Assembly (NCBI GenBank): GCA_900540945.1
Contig: UQHQ01000003.1
Span: 51,940-115,939, forward strand
Origin: an uncultured Collinsella sp.
GTDB taxonomy: Bacteria; Actinomycetota; Coriobacteriia; Coriobacteriales; Coriobacteriaceae
Reading direction: 5' to 3'
DNA: 64,000 nt
Below are positions 46,390 through 55,207 of the stretch, piece after piece. Both the position numbers and the translations under genes were made by a program. How positions within the stretch are numbered: position 1 is the stretch's first letter; each line of letters starts with the position of its first letter. The notes under the pieces are model-generated. The model worked only from the letters and a program-made list of their open reading frames with translations. It did not search any database and had not been told where the DNA came from.

Positions 46390-47019
46390 TTAGTGCTTGC
46401 CGTTGGCGGAAGCGGCGCCGTTGACGTGATCGCGGGCGTAGATTACGCCGTGCACGATCGCCAGGCCGGCGGCGTCTGCGGCGCGGGCGCAGGTATCCTG
46501 GAAGTCCTCGGCCTCGCGGGCGCGCAGCTGCTTGAGCACGTAGTCGGCGACAGCCATCTTGCCGGGAGGGTTGCCGATGCCGGTGCGGATGCGGCTGAAG
46601 TCGCGGCTGCCCATCTTGTCGATGATGGAACGCAGCCCGTTGTGGCCAGCATGGCCGCCGCCCACCTTAACGCGTACGTCGCCGGCGGGAATATCGAGCT
46701 CATCGTGGATTACGAGCAGCTCCTCGGCCTTGATCTTGTACTCGCGGCAGAGCTTGGAGATGGGGCCGCCCGAGGTATTCATGTACGACTGCGGCTTGAC
46801 CAGCACAATCTGGCGCTTGCCGCCCTCTTCCTCGGGGTCGTTGATGTTGATGAGCGCGACCTCGGCGCCGGCCTGGTTTTTCCAGTACGTGACGCCGGCC
46901 TGACGGGCCAGCTCGTCGATTGCCTTAAAGCCGGCGTTGTGGCGGGTCTCGGCATATTCCTCGCCCGGGTTGCCAAGTCCGGCAACCATGCGAATCTTAA
47001 GCGGCTGTGCAGCTGCCAT
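46390..47019 (-). CDS. pth: Peptidyl-tRNA hydrolase
   Basis: 209 residues. Releases tRNA from prematurely dropped peptidyl-tRNA. It starts VAGLGNPGEEYAETRHNAGF with catalytic His in TRHNAG. VKPQSYMNTSGGPI, VIHDELDIPAGDVRVK and GGGHAGHNGLRSI are complete. A ~20-residue C-terminal tail ends GAASANGKH. CGGAGG precedes the start. Follows prs and glmU on the same strand, a conserved gene order. Confidence 0.96.
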   Translation of the reverse strand: MAAAQPLKIRMVAGLGNPGEEYAETRHNAGFKAIDELARQAGVTYWKNQAGAEVALININDPEEEGGKRQIVLVKPQSYMNTSGGPISKLCREYKIKAEELLVIHDELDIPAGDVRVKVGGGHAGHNGLRSIIDKMGSRDFSRIRTGIGNPPGKMAVADYVLKQLRAREAEDFQDTCARAADAAGLAIVHGVIYARDHVNGAASANGKH

Positions 47020-47137
47020 GTTTGTCCTCCGTTACGTAAAAAAGTTCAATCAACGACAAAGGCTACCACGCCCGCCGAAGGCGAGGCTTTGCTTCAGCGA
47101 AATCCCACCAGACAAAAGCACGGCCGTGGCAGAGCGA

Positions 47138-47215
47138 GCCGCCGGAACAGAAGAAACCCCCGCGCGACCTTTGCGAAGCAAGGGGGAGCGCGGGGGTTTC
47201 TTCTGTTCCGGCGGC
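47138..47215. terminator. Perfect 28-bp inverted repeat between prs and pth
   Basis: Arms 47138-47165 and 47188-47215 are perfectly complementary over 28 bp (outer GCCGCCGGAACAG, inner ACCCCCGCGC), with a 22-nt loop. The inner half AAACCCCCGCGC/GCGCGGGGGTTT with TTCTT resembles a terminator; the outer half extends it far beyond normal length. It lies 29 nt after the prs stop and 119 nt before the pth start. Confidence 0.85.
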
Positions 47216-47243
47216 GATGCGCCGGGTTGCAAGGACGATGCGA

Positions 47244-48230
47244 CTACAGCGCGAAGTCGCCGCCGACGAGCGTGGAGACGGGCTCCTCGTGGTAAACGGC
47301 GGAGATGGCCTGAGCGAACTCCTCGGCGACCGAGATGGTCTTGATCTTGCCGCCGACCTCGACGGGGATGGCGTCGGTGACGACGCACTCGACGATCGGG
47401 GCGTCGTTCAGGCGCTCGATGGCCGGACCGGAGAAGATGCCGTGGGTGGCGCAGACGTAGATGTCGCCAGCGCCCATAGCCTTGAGCTCCTTGACGTTGG
47501 CGCACAGGGTGCCAGCGGTGTCGATCATGTCGTCGTTGATGACGCAGGTCTTGCCCTTGATGTCACCGATGATGCCCATGACCTCGGCGGCGTTGTGGCG
47601 CGGACGGCCCTTGTGGGCGATGGCCAGGTCGCAGCCGAGCATGTCGGACAGCTTCTTGGCGGCCTTGGCGCGACCCACGTCGGGGGAGACGACAACCAGG
47701 TTGTCGGTGTCGAAGTGCATGTCGTTGTAGTACTGGCCAAACAGCGGCAGTGCGGACAGGTGGTTAACCGGGATATCAAAGAAGCCCTGGATCTGACCCT
47801 GGTGCAGGTCGAGGGTGATGATGCGGTCGACACCGGCGCGCTCGAGCAGGTTGGCGACGAGGCGGGCGGTGATGGGCTCGCGCGGGCCGGCCTTGCGGTC
47901 CTGGCGGGCATAGCCGTAGTGGGTGATAACGGCGGTAATGGAGCGGGCGGATGCGCGCTTGGCAGCGTCGGTGGCGATGAGCAGCTCCATGAGCATGTCG
48001 TTGACGTTGCCGCCGGCCACGGACTGAATCAGGAAGACGTCGGCGCCGCGGACGGTCTCGTCGTAGCGGGCGTAAATCTCACCGTTGGCGAACTGCTTTA
48101 GCGTAAGGCCCGAAAGCTCGACCCCAAGGTACTCAGCGATCTTCTGAGCGAGGGGACGGTTGGAGGAACCGGAATACACGCGGATGGACTTGCGCATATT
48201 CTCCGACTTCTCGGGATCATTAATCGGCAT
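47244..48230 (-). CDS. prs: Ribose-phosphate pyrophosphokinase
   Basis: 328 residues. Makes PRPP from ribose-5-phosphate and ATP for purine, pyrimidine and histidine synthesis, supplying purF of this window. RVYSGSSNRPLAQKIA, FANGEIYARYDETVRG, HYGYARQDRKAGPREPI, DLHQGQIQGFF, VVVSPDVGR and the PRPP loop INDDMIDTAGTL are present. The N-terminal 10 residues (MPINDPEKSE) are extra. AAAGGAGAAGGG precedes the start. Confidence 0.96.
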   Translation of the reverse strand: MPINDPEKSENMRKSIRVYSGSSNRPLAQKIAEYLGVELSGLTLKQFANGEIYARYDETVRGADVFLIQSVAGGNVNDMLMELLIATDAAKRASARSITAVITHYGYARQDRKAGPREPITARLVANLLERAGVDRIITLDLHQGQIQGFFDIPVNHLSALPLFGQYYNDMHFDTDNLVVVSPDVGRAKAAKKLSDMLGCDLAIAHKGRPRHNAAEVMGIIGDIKGKTCVINDDMIDTAGTLCANVKELKAMGAGDIYVCATHGIFSGPAIERLNDAPIVECVVTDAIPVEVGGKIKTISVAEEFAQAISAVYHEEPVSTLVGGDFAL

Positions 48231-48373
48231 TACCCTTCTCCTTTATACATCGAATGCCATATAGATGCCTTGTTGCATTGTAACCGCGTGACGGGGCTTA
48301 TCGAGCCTTGATAACGTCTTTACCGTCAACGGACACGAACCGACCACTCATCCGGTCGCGCAGGTCACGATAG

Positions 48374-48404
48374 AAAAAGGAGCCGTCCCCATGGAAACGG
48401 CTCC
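48374..48404 (-). terminator. Rho-independent terminator after glmU
   Basis: GGAGCCGT (48379-48386) and ACGGCTCC (48397-48404) form the stem; on the minus strand TTTTT follows (48374-48378). It lies 20 nt downstream of the glmU stop, so prs is expected to have its own promoter in the remaining gap. Confidence 0.9.
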
Positions 48405-48423
48405 TTAGATGCTTGGTAAAACG

Positions 48424-49836
48424 TTATACCTCGTCGTCCTCGTGCAGACGGCGGCGATAATCGGCGGCCCAGCCCTCAATATTTACCTGACGGGCGCGGC
48501 CCAGGCCGAGCGCGTCTGCCGGGACCGGCTCGGTGATGACGGAGCCGGCGGCAACGAGTGCGCCGTCGCCGATCTGAGCGGGTGCGACCATCATGGTGTC
48601 GGAACCGATGAAGGCGTCCTTGCCGATGACGGTCTTGTGCTTGTGAACGCCGTCGTAGTTGCAGGTGATGGAGCCCGCGCCCACGTTGACGCCGGAGCCC
48701 ATGGTGGTGTCGCCGATGTAGGACAGGTGCGGAACCTTGGAGCCCTCGCCGATCGTGGACTTCTTGATCTCCACGTGCGTGCCGGCCTTGGAACCGTCGA
48801 GCATGTGGGTGCCCGGGCGCAGGTAGGCGCGCGGGCCGCAGTCGACGCCGTTCTCGATGACGGCCTCGATGGCGATGGTCTCATCGATGGTGCAGCCGCT
48901 GCCGACGGTGGTGTCGGTGAGGCGGCTGTTGGGGCCGAGCTGGCACTCCTCGCCCACGGTGACGTGGCCGATCAGATGTGTCTGCGGCCACACGACGGTG
49001 TCGCGGCCGATAACGGCATCGGGGCCGATCCAGGCCTGCGTGGGATCGATGAAGGTAACGCCCTCGGCCATCCAGCGCTCGTTGATGCGGTCGCGCGCGA
49101 TGGCGGTGAGCTGCGCGAGCTGGATGCGGCTGTTGACGCCCAGGCCGTCGCGGTAGTCATCGCAGTGGAAGATGGACACTGCCTGGCCGTGACCCTTGAG
49201 GATCTCGAGCATGTCGGGCAGGTAGTACTCGGACTGCGCGTTGTCGTTGCCGATCTCGTCGATATGCGCGGCAAGCTGAGCGCCGTCGAAGGCGTAGCAG
49301 CCGGCGTTGCACTCGAGCAGCGTGGCGGCCTGCTCGGGCGTGCAGTCCTTCTGCTCGATGATGCGCTCAATCTGGCCGTCGGCGCCCAGCTTGATGCGGC
49401 CGTAGCCGAAGGGGTCGGGCGGGGTCATGGTCATGACGGTGCAGGCGAGCTCGCCGGTGGCGACGGTCTGCGCGAACTTGGCGACGGTGTCGGCGGTGAT
49501 GAGCGGCAGGTCGCCGTTGAGCACGACAACGGGGCCTTGCGCGATGCCGCAGGCCTCGAGTGCGACCTTTACGGCGTGGCCGGTGCCCAGGCGCTCGGTC
49601 TGCTCGACGCACTCGACCTTGGTGGCGCTGTTGGCGTAGGCGCCGTCGATAAGGGCGCGCATCTCGTCGGCGTGGCTGCCGATGACGACCACGACGCGGC
49701 TGCAGCCGGCCTTGATGGTGGCGTCGACGATCCACTGGACCATGGGCTTGCCCAGGATCTTGTGCGAAACCTTGCAGTGGTTCGACTTCATGCGGGTGCC
49801 CTCGCCGGCGGCGAGGATAATTGCGGTTGCGTCCAT
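48424..49836 (-). CDS. glmU: Bifunctional GlmU (GlcN-1-P acetyltransferase / UDP-GlcNAc pyrophosphorylase)
   Basis: 470 residues. The N-terminal uridylyltransferase starts AIILAAGEGTRMKSNHCKVSHKI and contains GHAVKVALEA and GDLPLITADT. The C-terminal left-handed beta helix shows hexapeptide turns (GPDAVIGRDTVVWPQTHLIG, IGSDTMMVAPAQIGDGALVAAGS). It provides UDP-GlcNAc for peptidoglycan. AACAGGAG precedes ATG at 49836; the open frame to 50061 adds about 75 basic, non-homologous residues and is rejected. Confidence 0.96.
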   Translation of the reverse strand: MDATAIILAAGEGTRMKSNHCKVSHKILGKPMVQWIVDATIKAGCSRVVVVIGSHADEMRALIDGAYANSATKVECVEQTERLGTGHAVKVALEACGIAQGPVVVLNGDLPLITADTVAKFAQTVATGELACTVMTMTPPDPFGYGRIKLGADGQIERIIEQKDCTPEQAATLLECNAGCYAFDGAQLAAHIDEIGNDNAQSEYYLPDMLEILKGHGQAVSIFHCDDYRDGLGVNSRIQLAQLTAIARDRINERWMAEGVTFIDPTQAWIGPDAVIGRDTVVWPQTHLIGHVTVGEECQLGPNSRLTDTTVGSGCTIDETIAIEAVIENGVDCGPRAYLRPGTHMLDGSKAGTHVEIKKSTIGEGSKVPHLSYIGDTTMGSGVNVGAGSITCNYDGVHKHKTVIGKDAFIGSDTMMVAPAQIGDGALVAAGSVITEPVPADALGLGRARQVNIEGWAADYRRRLHEDDEV

Positions 49837-50026
49837 GTGATCTCCTGTTACGTTATAGAGACGTGTGTTTGGAAACGATACACGGCGCAATATGATACCG
49901 CAGGCATATGATGAGCGCGTAGCGATTGGCGCGTGACGGCCGATGTCGCTGCTGCCGGCGTGGTGTTTGCGCTGGCTGTGCGTGGCGGCGGCGCTGCGGC
50001 GTTGGCGTTTGAGCGAGAGGATGGGG

Positions 50027-50920
50027 GTGCCCGTGGACATCATGCGAGAGGAATCGGGCAACGAACCCGTCGCGGCATTTTCGATGTCGCATCCGGCGGT
50101 GCCAGCGCTCTACATGGTGCTGACGCTGGGACTCACTATGTTCTCGATGCAGCCGGTGCTGATTGCGCTGTCGCTTGCGGGCGGGCTGGCGTACGGCCTT
50201 GCGACGCGCGGCGCCGCGCGCGCGTTGGGGGCGCTTCGCTGGCAGCTGCCGGTGATTTTGATCATCGCGGTGCTCAATCCGCTGTTTAGCGCCTCGGGCT
50301 CGACGGAGCTGTTCCGTATTGGCATGCGTGCGGTGTATCTGGAGAGCATGGTTTACGGCCTGTGCATGGGCGGGCTGTTTGTGGCGAGCGTACTGTGGTT
50401 TGAGGCCGCGGCGTCGACGCTTGGCTACGACAAGGTGCTTGCGCTTTTGGGTAACGCCGCGCCGGTGATCGCGCTCATGATTTCGATGTGTATGCGGCTT
50501 ATCCCGCAGTTTTTGCGTCGCGGTCGTACGGTACTGGCAGTGCAGGATGCGATTGATGTGCCGGGTCGCGCGCCGGCCGACCCCGTGCGCTCGCGCTTGC
50601 GGGCCTCGAGCGTGCTGATGGGCTGGGGCATGGAGGATTCGCTGGAGCGCGCTGACGCCATGCGCTCGCGCGGATGGGGAGCCGCGACGCGTCGCACGAC
50701 GTACGCGCGGTATCGGCTGGGGCGCGGCGATGTTGCCGCGCTGGTTGGGCTTGCGGTGTTTGGTGCTGCCGCGGTGGCGGTGGCATGGACCGCGACAACG
50801 CAGTATTCGTTTTACCCGCAGCTTTCGGTGCCGGCGCCGTGGCTGGGTTATGCCGTGTACGCGGCCTGGATGGTGCTGCCCTGTGTGTTGCATGCGATCG
50901 ATGAGAAGAGGTTTGGCTGA
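50027..50920 (+). CDS. ecfT: ECF transporter T component
   Basis: About 297 residues. Transmembrane scaffold of an energy-coupling-factor vitamin/metal importer. Hydrophobic helices begin PALYMVLTLGLTMFSMQPVLIAL. Two coupling signatures fit the A-R-G pattern: MCMRLIPQFLRRGRTVLAVQDA and ADAMRSRGWG. The start is uncertain: the frame is open from ATG 49943, but GAGAGG (50015-50020) best serves GTG 50027. It overlaps the ATPase gene by 1 nt (TGATG). The preceding gap 49837-50026 holds the divergent glmU leader. Confidence 0.85.
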   Translation: MPVDIMREESGNEPVAAFSMSHPAVPALYMVLTLGLTMFSMQPVLIALSLAGGLAYGLATRGAARALGALRWQLPVILIIAVLNPLFSASGSTELFRIGMRAVYLESMVYGLCMGGLFVASVLWFEAAASTLGYDKVLALLGNAAPVIALMISMCMRLIPQFLRRGRTVLAVQDAIDVPGRAPADPVRSRLRASSVLMGWGMEDSLERADAMRSRGWGAATRRTTYARYRLGRGDVAALVGLAVFGAAAVAVAWTATTQYSFYPQLSVPAPWLGYAVYAAWMVLPCVLHAIDEKRFG

Positions 50921-52563
50921 TGGCTCGGTTGGATAGGGGCCCGGTGTCGGGCGCGGCGTGCGGCCCGGATATGCCGGCGATTGAGGTGCGGAGCCTGAGC
51001 TTTTCCTACCCTGGGGCTGATGCTGCGGTGCTCGAGGGACTCGACTGGTCTGTTCCCCAAGGTGCATTTGCGCTGCTTGTTGGCGGTACCGGATCGGGTA
51101 AGTCGACGCTGCTGTCGCTGCTCAAGCCCGAGATTTCGCCGGCGGGCGAATGCACTGGCGAGCTGCGCGTGCTGGGCGAGAGCGCTGCCGACATGGACGT
51201 GCGCGCGTCTGCGGAGCGCGTGGGCTACGTGTTCCAGGATCCCGAGAACCAGATTGTGTGCGAGACCGTGTGGCACGAGATGGCGTTTGGCCTGGAAAAC
51301 TTAGGCATGTCGCGCGACGAGATGTGCCGCCGTGTTGCCGAGACCAGCTATTTCTTTGGTCTGGAGGACTGGCTTCATCGCGATACCGATACGCTTTCGG
51401 GCGGCCGCAAGCAGTTGCTGTCGCTTGCCGCCGTCCTGGCGCTGCGTCCGCGCGTGCTGCTACTCGACGAGCCCACGTCTCAGCTCGATCCCGTTGCCGA
51501 GAAGAATTTTCTGCACGCGCTGTTTCGCGTGAACCGTGAGCTGGGCTGCACGGTTGTCGTGGCTACGCATCAACCGCGGCCGATGCTCGAGTATGCGACG
51601 TGTGCGTACCGGATTGAGGGCGGTCGCGTGCGCGAGGTGGCGGATATGGCTTCTTTGGGGCGTCGAGAACCGCTGTTTTCCGATGACATGTTGGGGTGGG
51701 GTGCCATCCGATGTGCAAAAAACGGAGTATTCAGCAGGCGTGAGGACAATTTGGGCTCTCTGGAGCCGACCGGGGACGTATCGAGCGCGAAAAAAAGATC
51801 GGAATTGGACAAATCGTCCGAATTTGTGGCGCAAACGTCGCTCGAGAACGGCTCGGAAGCCTTCCCACGCACGCATGGAAGCAGAATACTCCAAAAAATG
51901 CACGGCGGATCGGCTACCACCCTGTCGGAAGGCTGGTTTCGCTACGATCGCGCGGGCGGTTGGGTGCTGCGCGGGCTCGATGTGGCGTTTTCAGCCGGCG
52001 CGGTTCATGCGGTCGTGGGCGGAAACGGCTGTGGCAAGTCGACGATGCTCTCGGTGCTGGCCAAGACGGCTAAGCTGCAGCGTGGCCGCATGGTGCGTGG
52101 GACGGCTTCGGCGGCGCTGCTGCCACAGAATCCCAAGGTATTGCTGGTTGCCGAAACGGTGCGCGACGAGCTTATGGAATGGGCTTCGACCTGCGGATAC
52201 GACGAGGCCGCAGTACAGGAGCAGACAGCGCGCCTGGGCCTGGCGGGCTTGGAGGCGCGTCACCCGTACGATCTTTCGGGCGGCCAGCGCCAGCTGCTTG
52301 CGTTGGCAAAGCTGCTGTTGATTGGTCCGGAGTTGCTGCTGCTTGATGAGCCCACCAAGGGCCTTGATCTGACAAGTCGCTGTATTATCGCCCGAGCCCT
52401 GCACGAGCATGCGCAGGCCGGCGGCACCGTCGTCATTGCCACGCACGACTTAGACTTTGCCGAGCAGGTGTCCGATGACGTCGCCATGATGTTCGACGGC
52501 GAGATCGCCTGCATGGAGCCTCCTGCAGATTTCTTTGCCGACAACGTGCTCTACAGGGCGTGA
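50920..52563 (+). CDS. ECF transporter fused dual ATPase (A and A')
   Basis: 547 residues carrying two complete ABC ATPase domains. The first has GGTGSGKST, YVFQDPENQIVCETV, LSGGRKQL, LLLDEPTSQLD. The second has GGNGCGKST, AALLPQNPKVLLVAETV, LSGGQRQL, LLLDEPTKGLD. The two halves replace separate EcfA1 and EcfA2. Residues about 265-328 between them (from CAKNGVFSRREDN to QKMHG) are encoded by an inserted inverted-repeat element (51713-51903) that is lower in GC and in frame. Flanked by T and S components, so the transporter set is complete. Confidence 0.9.
   Translation: MARLDRGPVSGAACGPDMPAIEVRSLSFSYPGADAAVLEGLDWSVPQGAFALLVGGTGSGKSTLLSLLKPEISPAGECTGELRVLGESAADMDVRASAERVGYVFQDPENQIVCETVWHEMAFGLENLGMSRDEMCRRVAETSYFFGLEDWLHRDTDTLSGGRKQLLSLAAVLALRPRVLLLDEPTSQLDPVAEKNFLHALFRVNRELGCTVVVATHQPRPMLEYATCAYRIEGGRVREVADMASLGRREPLFSDDMLGWGAIRCAKNGVFSRREDNLGSLEPTGDVSSAKKRSELDKSSEFVAQTSLENGSEAFPRTHGSRILQKMHGGSATTLSEGWFRYDRAGGWVLRGLDVAFSAGAVHAVVGGNGCGKSTMLSVLAKTAKLQRGRMVRGTASAALLPQNPKVLLVAETVRDELMEWASTCGYDEAAVQEQTARLGLAGLEARHPYDLSGGQRQLLALAKLLLIGPELLLLDEPTKGLDLTSRCIIARALHEHAQAGGTVVIATHDLDFAEQVSDDVAMMFDGEIACMEPPADFFADNVLYRA
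51713..51903. repeat. 191-bp inverted-repeat element inside the ECF ATPase gene
   Basis: Left arm 51713-51735 starts GTGCAAAAAACGGAGTATTC; right arm 51881-51903 starts GCAGAATACTCC and ends AAAAAATGCAC. GTGC/GCAC and GGAGTATTC/GAATACTCC pair, with A-rich strands facing each other in the middle. The centre has a further hairpin AATTGGAC-AAATC-GTCCGAATT (about 51803-51824). The whole element is open in the reading frame of the host gene. Confidence 0.85.
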
Positions 52564-52567
52564 TGGG

Positions 52568-53281
52568 ATGACGGATTATCGCGCCTCGCGCCTACTCACA
52601 AAAATGGAGATTCCGCTGCTCCTGGCGGTGCCGGCAGTGATGACTGCAGCGTTACTGGTGGGCATTGAGCAGGCGGCGCTTGCCATGCTGGTTGTAGTGG
52701 CGCTCGTGCTCGCACTGTTCTTTGCGGGCTACGAGACCTCGCGCCCGGGCCTGCGCCAGATCATGCCCACGCTGGTGCTGGCGGCGCTGGCCGCGGCGGG
52801 GCGCATCCTGTTTGGGCCCATTCCCGACTTTAAACCCGTGAGCGCTATCGCCATTATCGCGGGTGCGACACTTGGCCGTCGCAATGGTTTTATGGTCGGC
52901 GCGTTGGCAGCGCTGACCAGTAATTTCTTTTTTGGACAGGGCATGTGGACGCCGTGGCAGATGTATGCCTGGGGTCTGGTTGGCTATGTTGGCGGCGCGC
53001 TGGCGCATGCGGGCGCGTTCGACCGTGCGGATGGAACCGTGCGCATGCCGGCGCTGATGGCGTACGGCTTTGCATCGGGCCTGCTCTACGGCGTGGTAAT
53101 CAACGCCTACGACATCATCGGTTTTGTGCAGCCGCTCACGTGGGCGGGCGCCGTGGCGCGTCTTGCCACGGCAGTGCCGTTCGATATCACACACGGCCTC
53201 GCGACCTGCGTGTTTTTGGCTGCTCTCTACAAACCTTGGTGTCGTCGCATCAGCCGCGTCGTTGTGAAGTACGGACTGTAG
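52568..53281 (+). CDS. ECF transporter S component (substrate-binding membrane subunit)
   Basis: 237 residues, about six helices. PTLVLAALAAAGRILFGPIPDFKPVSAIAIIAGATLGRRNGFMVGALAALTSNFFFGQGMWTPWQMYAWGLVGYVGG is the ECF S-component core; this type is often linked to cobalamin or related vitamins, but the ligand cannot be fixed from sequence. ATG 52568 lies 4 nt after the ATPase stop; the longer frame from 52535 overlaps that gene. Confidence 0.82.
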   Translation: MTDYRASRLLTKMEIPLLLAVPAVMTAALLVGIEQAALAMLVVVALVLALFFAGYETSRPGLRQIMPTLVLAALAAAGRILFGPIPDFKPVSAIAIIAGATLGRRNGFMVGALAALTSNFFFGQGMWTPWQMYAWGLVGYVGGALAHAGAFDRADGTVRMPALMAYGFASGLLYGVVINAYDIIGFVQPLTWAGAVARLATAVPFDITHGLATCVFLAALYKPWCRRISRVVVKYGL

Positions 53282-53305
53282 AGCATTTCGCGTTCCCTCA
53301 CGAAC

Positions 53306-53368
53306 TTGCGGTGGAATAGTTCTCGTTTTTGGCTGTTTGGGGCCGAAGCAGGAACTATTCCACCGCAA
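53306..53368. repeat. 63-bp palindrome with 17-bp arms
   Basis: TTGCGGTGGAATAGTTC (53306-53322) and its exact complement (53352-53368) enclose 29 nt containing GCTGTTTGGGGCCGAAGC. It lies 24 nt after the ECF S gene, in the convergent gap with exonuclease III. Its GGAATAG element recalls the TTGAGGAATAGG repeats at 57.7-59.2 kb. Confidence 0.8.
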
Positions 53369-53428
53369 CTTATAGGGGGACGAGGTCAGATGATCCCTTT
53401 TCCTCCGTCCCCGAGGGGTCGGTTGGGG

Positions 53429-54247
53429 CTAGAGCTCTAGGGCGAGGGTGACGGGGCAGTGGTCGCTGCCGAAGATGTCGCCACGGATACCGGTGTCGCG
53501 AACGTTGGCGGCGATTGAATCACTTACCAGGAAATAATCGATGCGCCAGCCTGCGTTGTTCTTGCGGGCATTAAAGCGGTAGCTCCACCAGCTGTAGACG
53601 CCTTCGGCGTCGGGGTTTGCCGCACGCCAGGTATCGGTAAACCCGGCGTTGAGCAGCTCGGTAAACTTGCCGCGTTCCTCGTCCGAAAAGCCGGCGTTGC
53701 CGCGGTTGGACTTGGGGTTCTTAAGGTCGATCTCCTCGTGCGCCACGTTAAAGTCGCCACAGGTTACGACGGGCTTGCCGGTTTCGCGCTCAAGCGCGCT
53801 CAAAAAGCCGCGATAGGCATCGTCCCAGGCCATGCGTACATCGATGCGCGCGAGCTCGTTTTGGGCGTTAGGCGTGTAGACATCCACAAACCAAAACTTG
53901 TCGAACTCGAGCGCGCAGACGCGGCCCTCGGTTGTGGCTTGGGCGACGAGCTCGGCCGCCTCGCCCTCGCCGGCGTAGGGTAGCAGCGCGTCGGCGCGTA
54001 GCACGCGCAGCGGTTCCTGGCGGCTAAAGACCGCGGTGCCCGAATAGCCTTTACGCTCGGCGTAGCTCCAGGTTTGATGATAGCCGGGCAGGTCAATATC
54101 GACCTGACCCTCTTGCAGTTTGGTCTCTTGCAGCGCCAAGATATCGACGTCGAGTTCTTGCGCGATCTGGATAAAGCTCGGGTCCTTTTTGAGAACGGCG
54201 CGCAGGCCGTTGACGTTCCACGAGGCGAAAGTGTAAGTCTGAGGCAT
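53429..54247 (-). CDS. xth: Exodeoxyribonuclease III
   Basis: 272 residues. AP endonuclease / 3' exonuclease of base-excision repair. It starts FASWNVNGLRAVLKKDP; LALQETKLQ (metal Glu), GYSGTAVFSR, TCGDFNVAHEEIDLKNPK (catalytic Asp/Asn), YSWWSYRFNARKNNAGWRIDYFLVSDS and GSDHCPV (catalytic Asp-His) are all present. AAAGGA precedes the ATG at 54247. Convergent with the ECF operon. Confidence 0.95.
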   Translation of the reverse strand: MPQTYTFASWNVNGLRAVLKKDPSFIQIAQELDVDILALQETKLQEGQVDIDLPGYHQTWSYAERKGYSGTAVFSRQEPLRVLRADALLPYAGEGEAAELVAQATTEGRVCALEFDKFWFVDVYTPNAQNELARIDVRMAWDDAYRGFLSALERETGKPVVTCGDFNVAHEEIDLKNPKSNRGNAGFSDEERGKFTELLNAGFTDTWRAANPDAEGVYSWWSYRFNARKNNAGWRIDYFLVSDSIAANVRDTGIRGDIFGSDHCPVTLALEL

Positions 54248-54360
54248 GGTGTCCTTTCGACGGGGTTGGCAGGCTTAAGATTAGCGCAACAGGGGTGGGG
54301 CGTAGTCCGCGAGTGATAGTGCGAACGCCGCCGTCCCGGAGACAAGGACGGAGGACTCAT

Positions 54361-55113
54361 ATGACGCAGGCGATAACGGATCCCAAGCAGGCCTCCGCCG
54401 CGCTGGCGGAGCTGTTCGGCACCCACAAGCGCGTGGTCTTCTTTGGCGGCGCGGGCGTTTCCACGGCGAGCGGCATCCCCGATTTCCGCAGCGTGGACGG
54501 CTTGTATCACCAGCAGTTTGCCTACCCGCCCGAGACCATGCTCTCGCATAGCTTTTATGAGGCGCATCCGGCCGAGTTTTTCGACTTCTACCGCACCAAG
54601 ATGATCGCGCTTGGCGCCAAGCCCAACCGCTGCCACACCAAGCTGGCCGAGCTGGAGCGCGCCGGCAAGCTTGATGCCGTGGTGACGCAAAACATTGACG
54701 GTCTGCATCAGATGGCCGGCTCGCAGCGTGTGTTCGAGCTGCACGGCTCGGTCCATCGCAACATTTGCCAGTCGTGCGGCGCGGTCTATAGCGCCGAGTG
54801 GATTTGCTTGCGCGAGCACGAGGACGCCGCGGGCGTGCCTGTGTGCCCTGCGTGCGGCGGGCGCATTAAGCCCGATGTGGTGCTCTACGAGGAGCCTCTC
54901 GACGAGCATGTGCTGACCGGCGCCGTTGCCGCCATCGCCGCGGCCGATGCCCTCATTGTGGGCGGGACCTCGCTCGTGGTGTATCCGGCGGCGGGCCTTA
55001 CGCGCTACTTTACCGGCGATACGCTGGCCATTTGCAATCTTGCTCCCACCGATCAGGATGCAAATGCCGACCTGCTGATTTCTTGCGACATCGCGGCCGC
55101 GTTTGCGTTCTAG
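54361..55113 (+). CDS. cobB: NAD-dependent protein deacylase (sirtuin)
   Basis: 250 residues. Removes acyl groups from lysines using NAD. VVFFGGAGVSTASGIPDFRS (NAD loop), TQNIDGLHQMAG, the catalytic HGS motif (FELHGSVHRNICQSC) and the zinc pair CQSC...CPAC are intact, and PDVVLYEEPLDE and VGGTSLVVYPAAGL follow. GGAGGA at 54349-54354 sets ATG 54361; the longer GTG frame is rejected. Confidence 0.94.
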   Translation: MTQAITDPKQASAALAELFGTHKRVVFFGGAGVSTASGIPDFRSVDGLYHQQFAYPPETMLSHSFYEAHPAEFFDFYRTKMIALGAKPNRCHTKLAELERAGKLDAVVTQNIDGLHQMAGSQRVFELHGSVHRNICQSCGAVYSAEWICLREHEDAAGVPVCPACGGRIKPDVVLYEEPLDEHVLTGAVAAIAAADALIVGGTSLVVYPAAGLTRYFTGDTLAICNLAPTDQDANADLLISCDIAAAFAF

Positions 55114-55207
55114 CCCGTGTACGCGGATACAATAGAAAGACTGATTGCAAAGCGACCCCGCCGCCTGCGCCCGAGCGCGGCGGCGCGGGCATTTTAGGAG
55201 GATGTTC

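Noticed and set aside
47217..48101. Plus-strand open frame opposite prs
   Set aside because: Same kind of antisense shadow; prs is complete and conserved.
48409..49911. 500-residue plus-strand open frame opposite glmU
   Set aside because: Low-complexity Val/Gly/Asp/Ala sequence with no ribosome-binding site; the glmU motifs are complete on the minus strand.
49943..50026. N-terminal extension of the ECF T component
   Set aside because: Trp/Arg-rich residues unlike a membrane protein start and no ribosome-binding site at ATG 49943.
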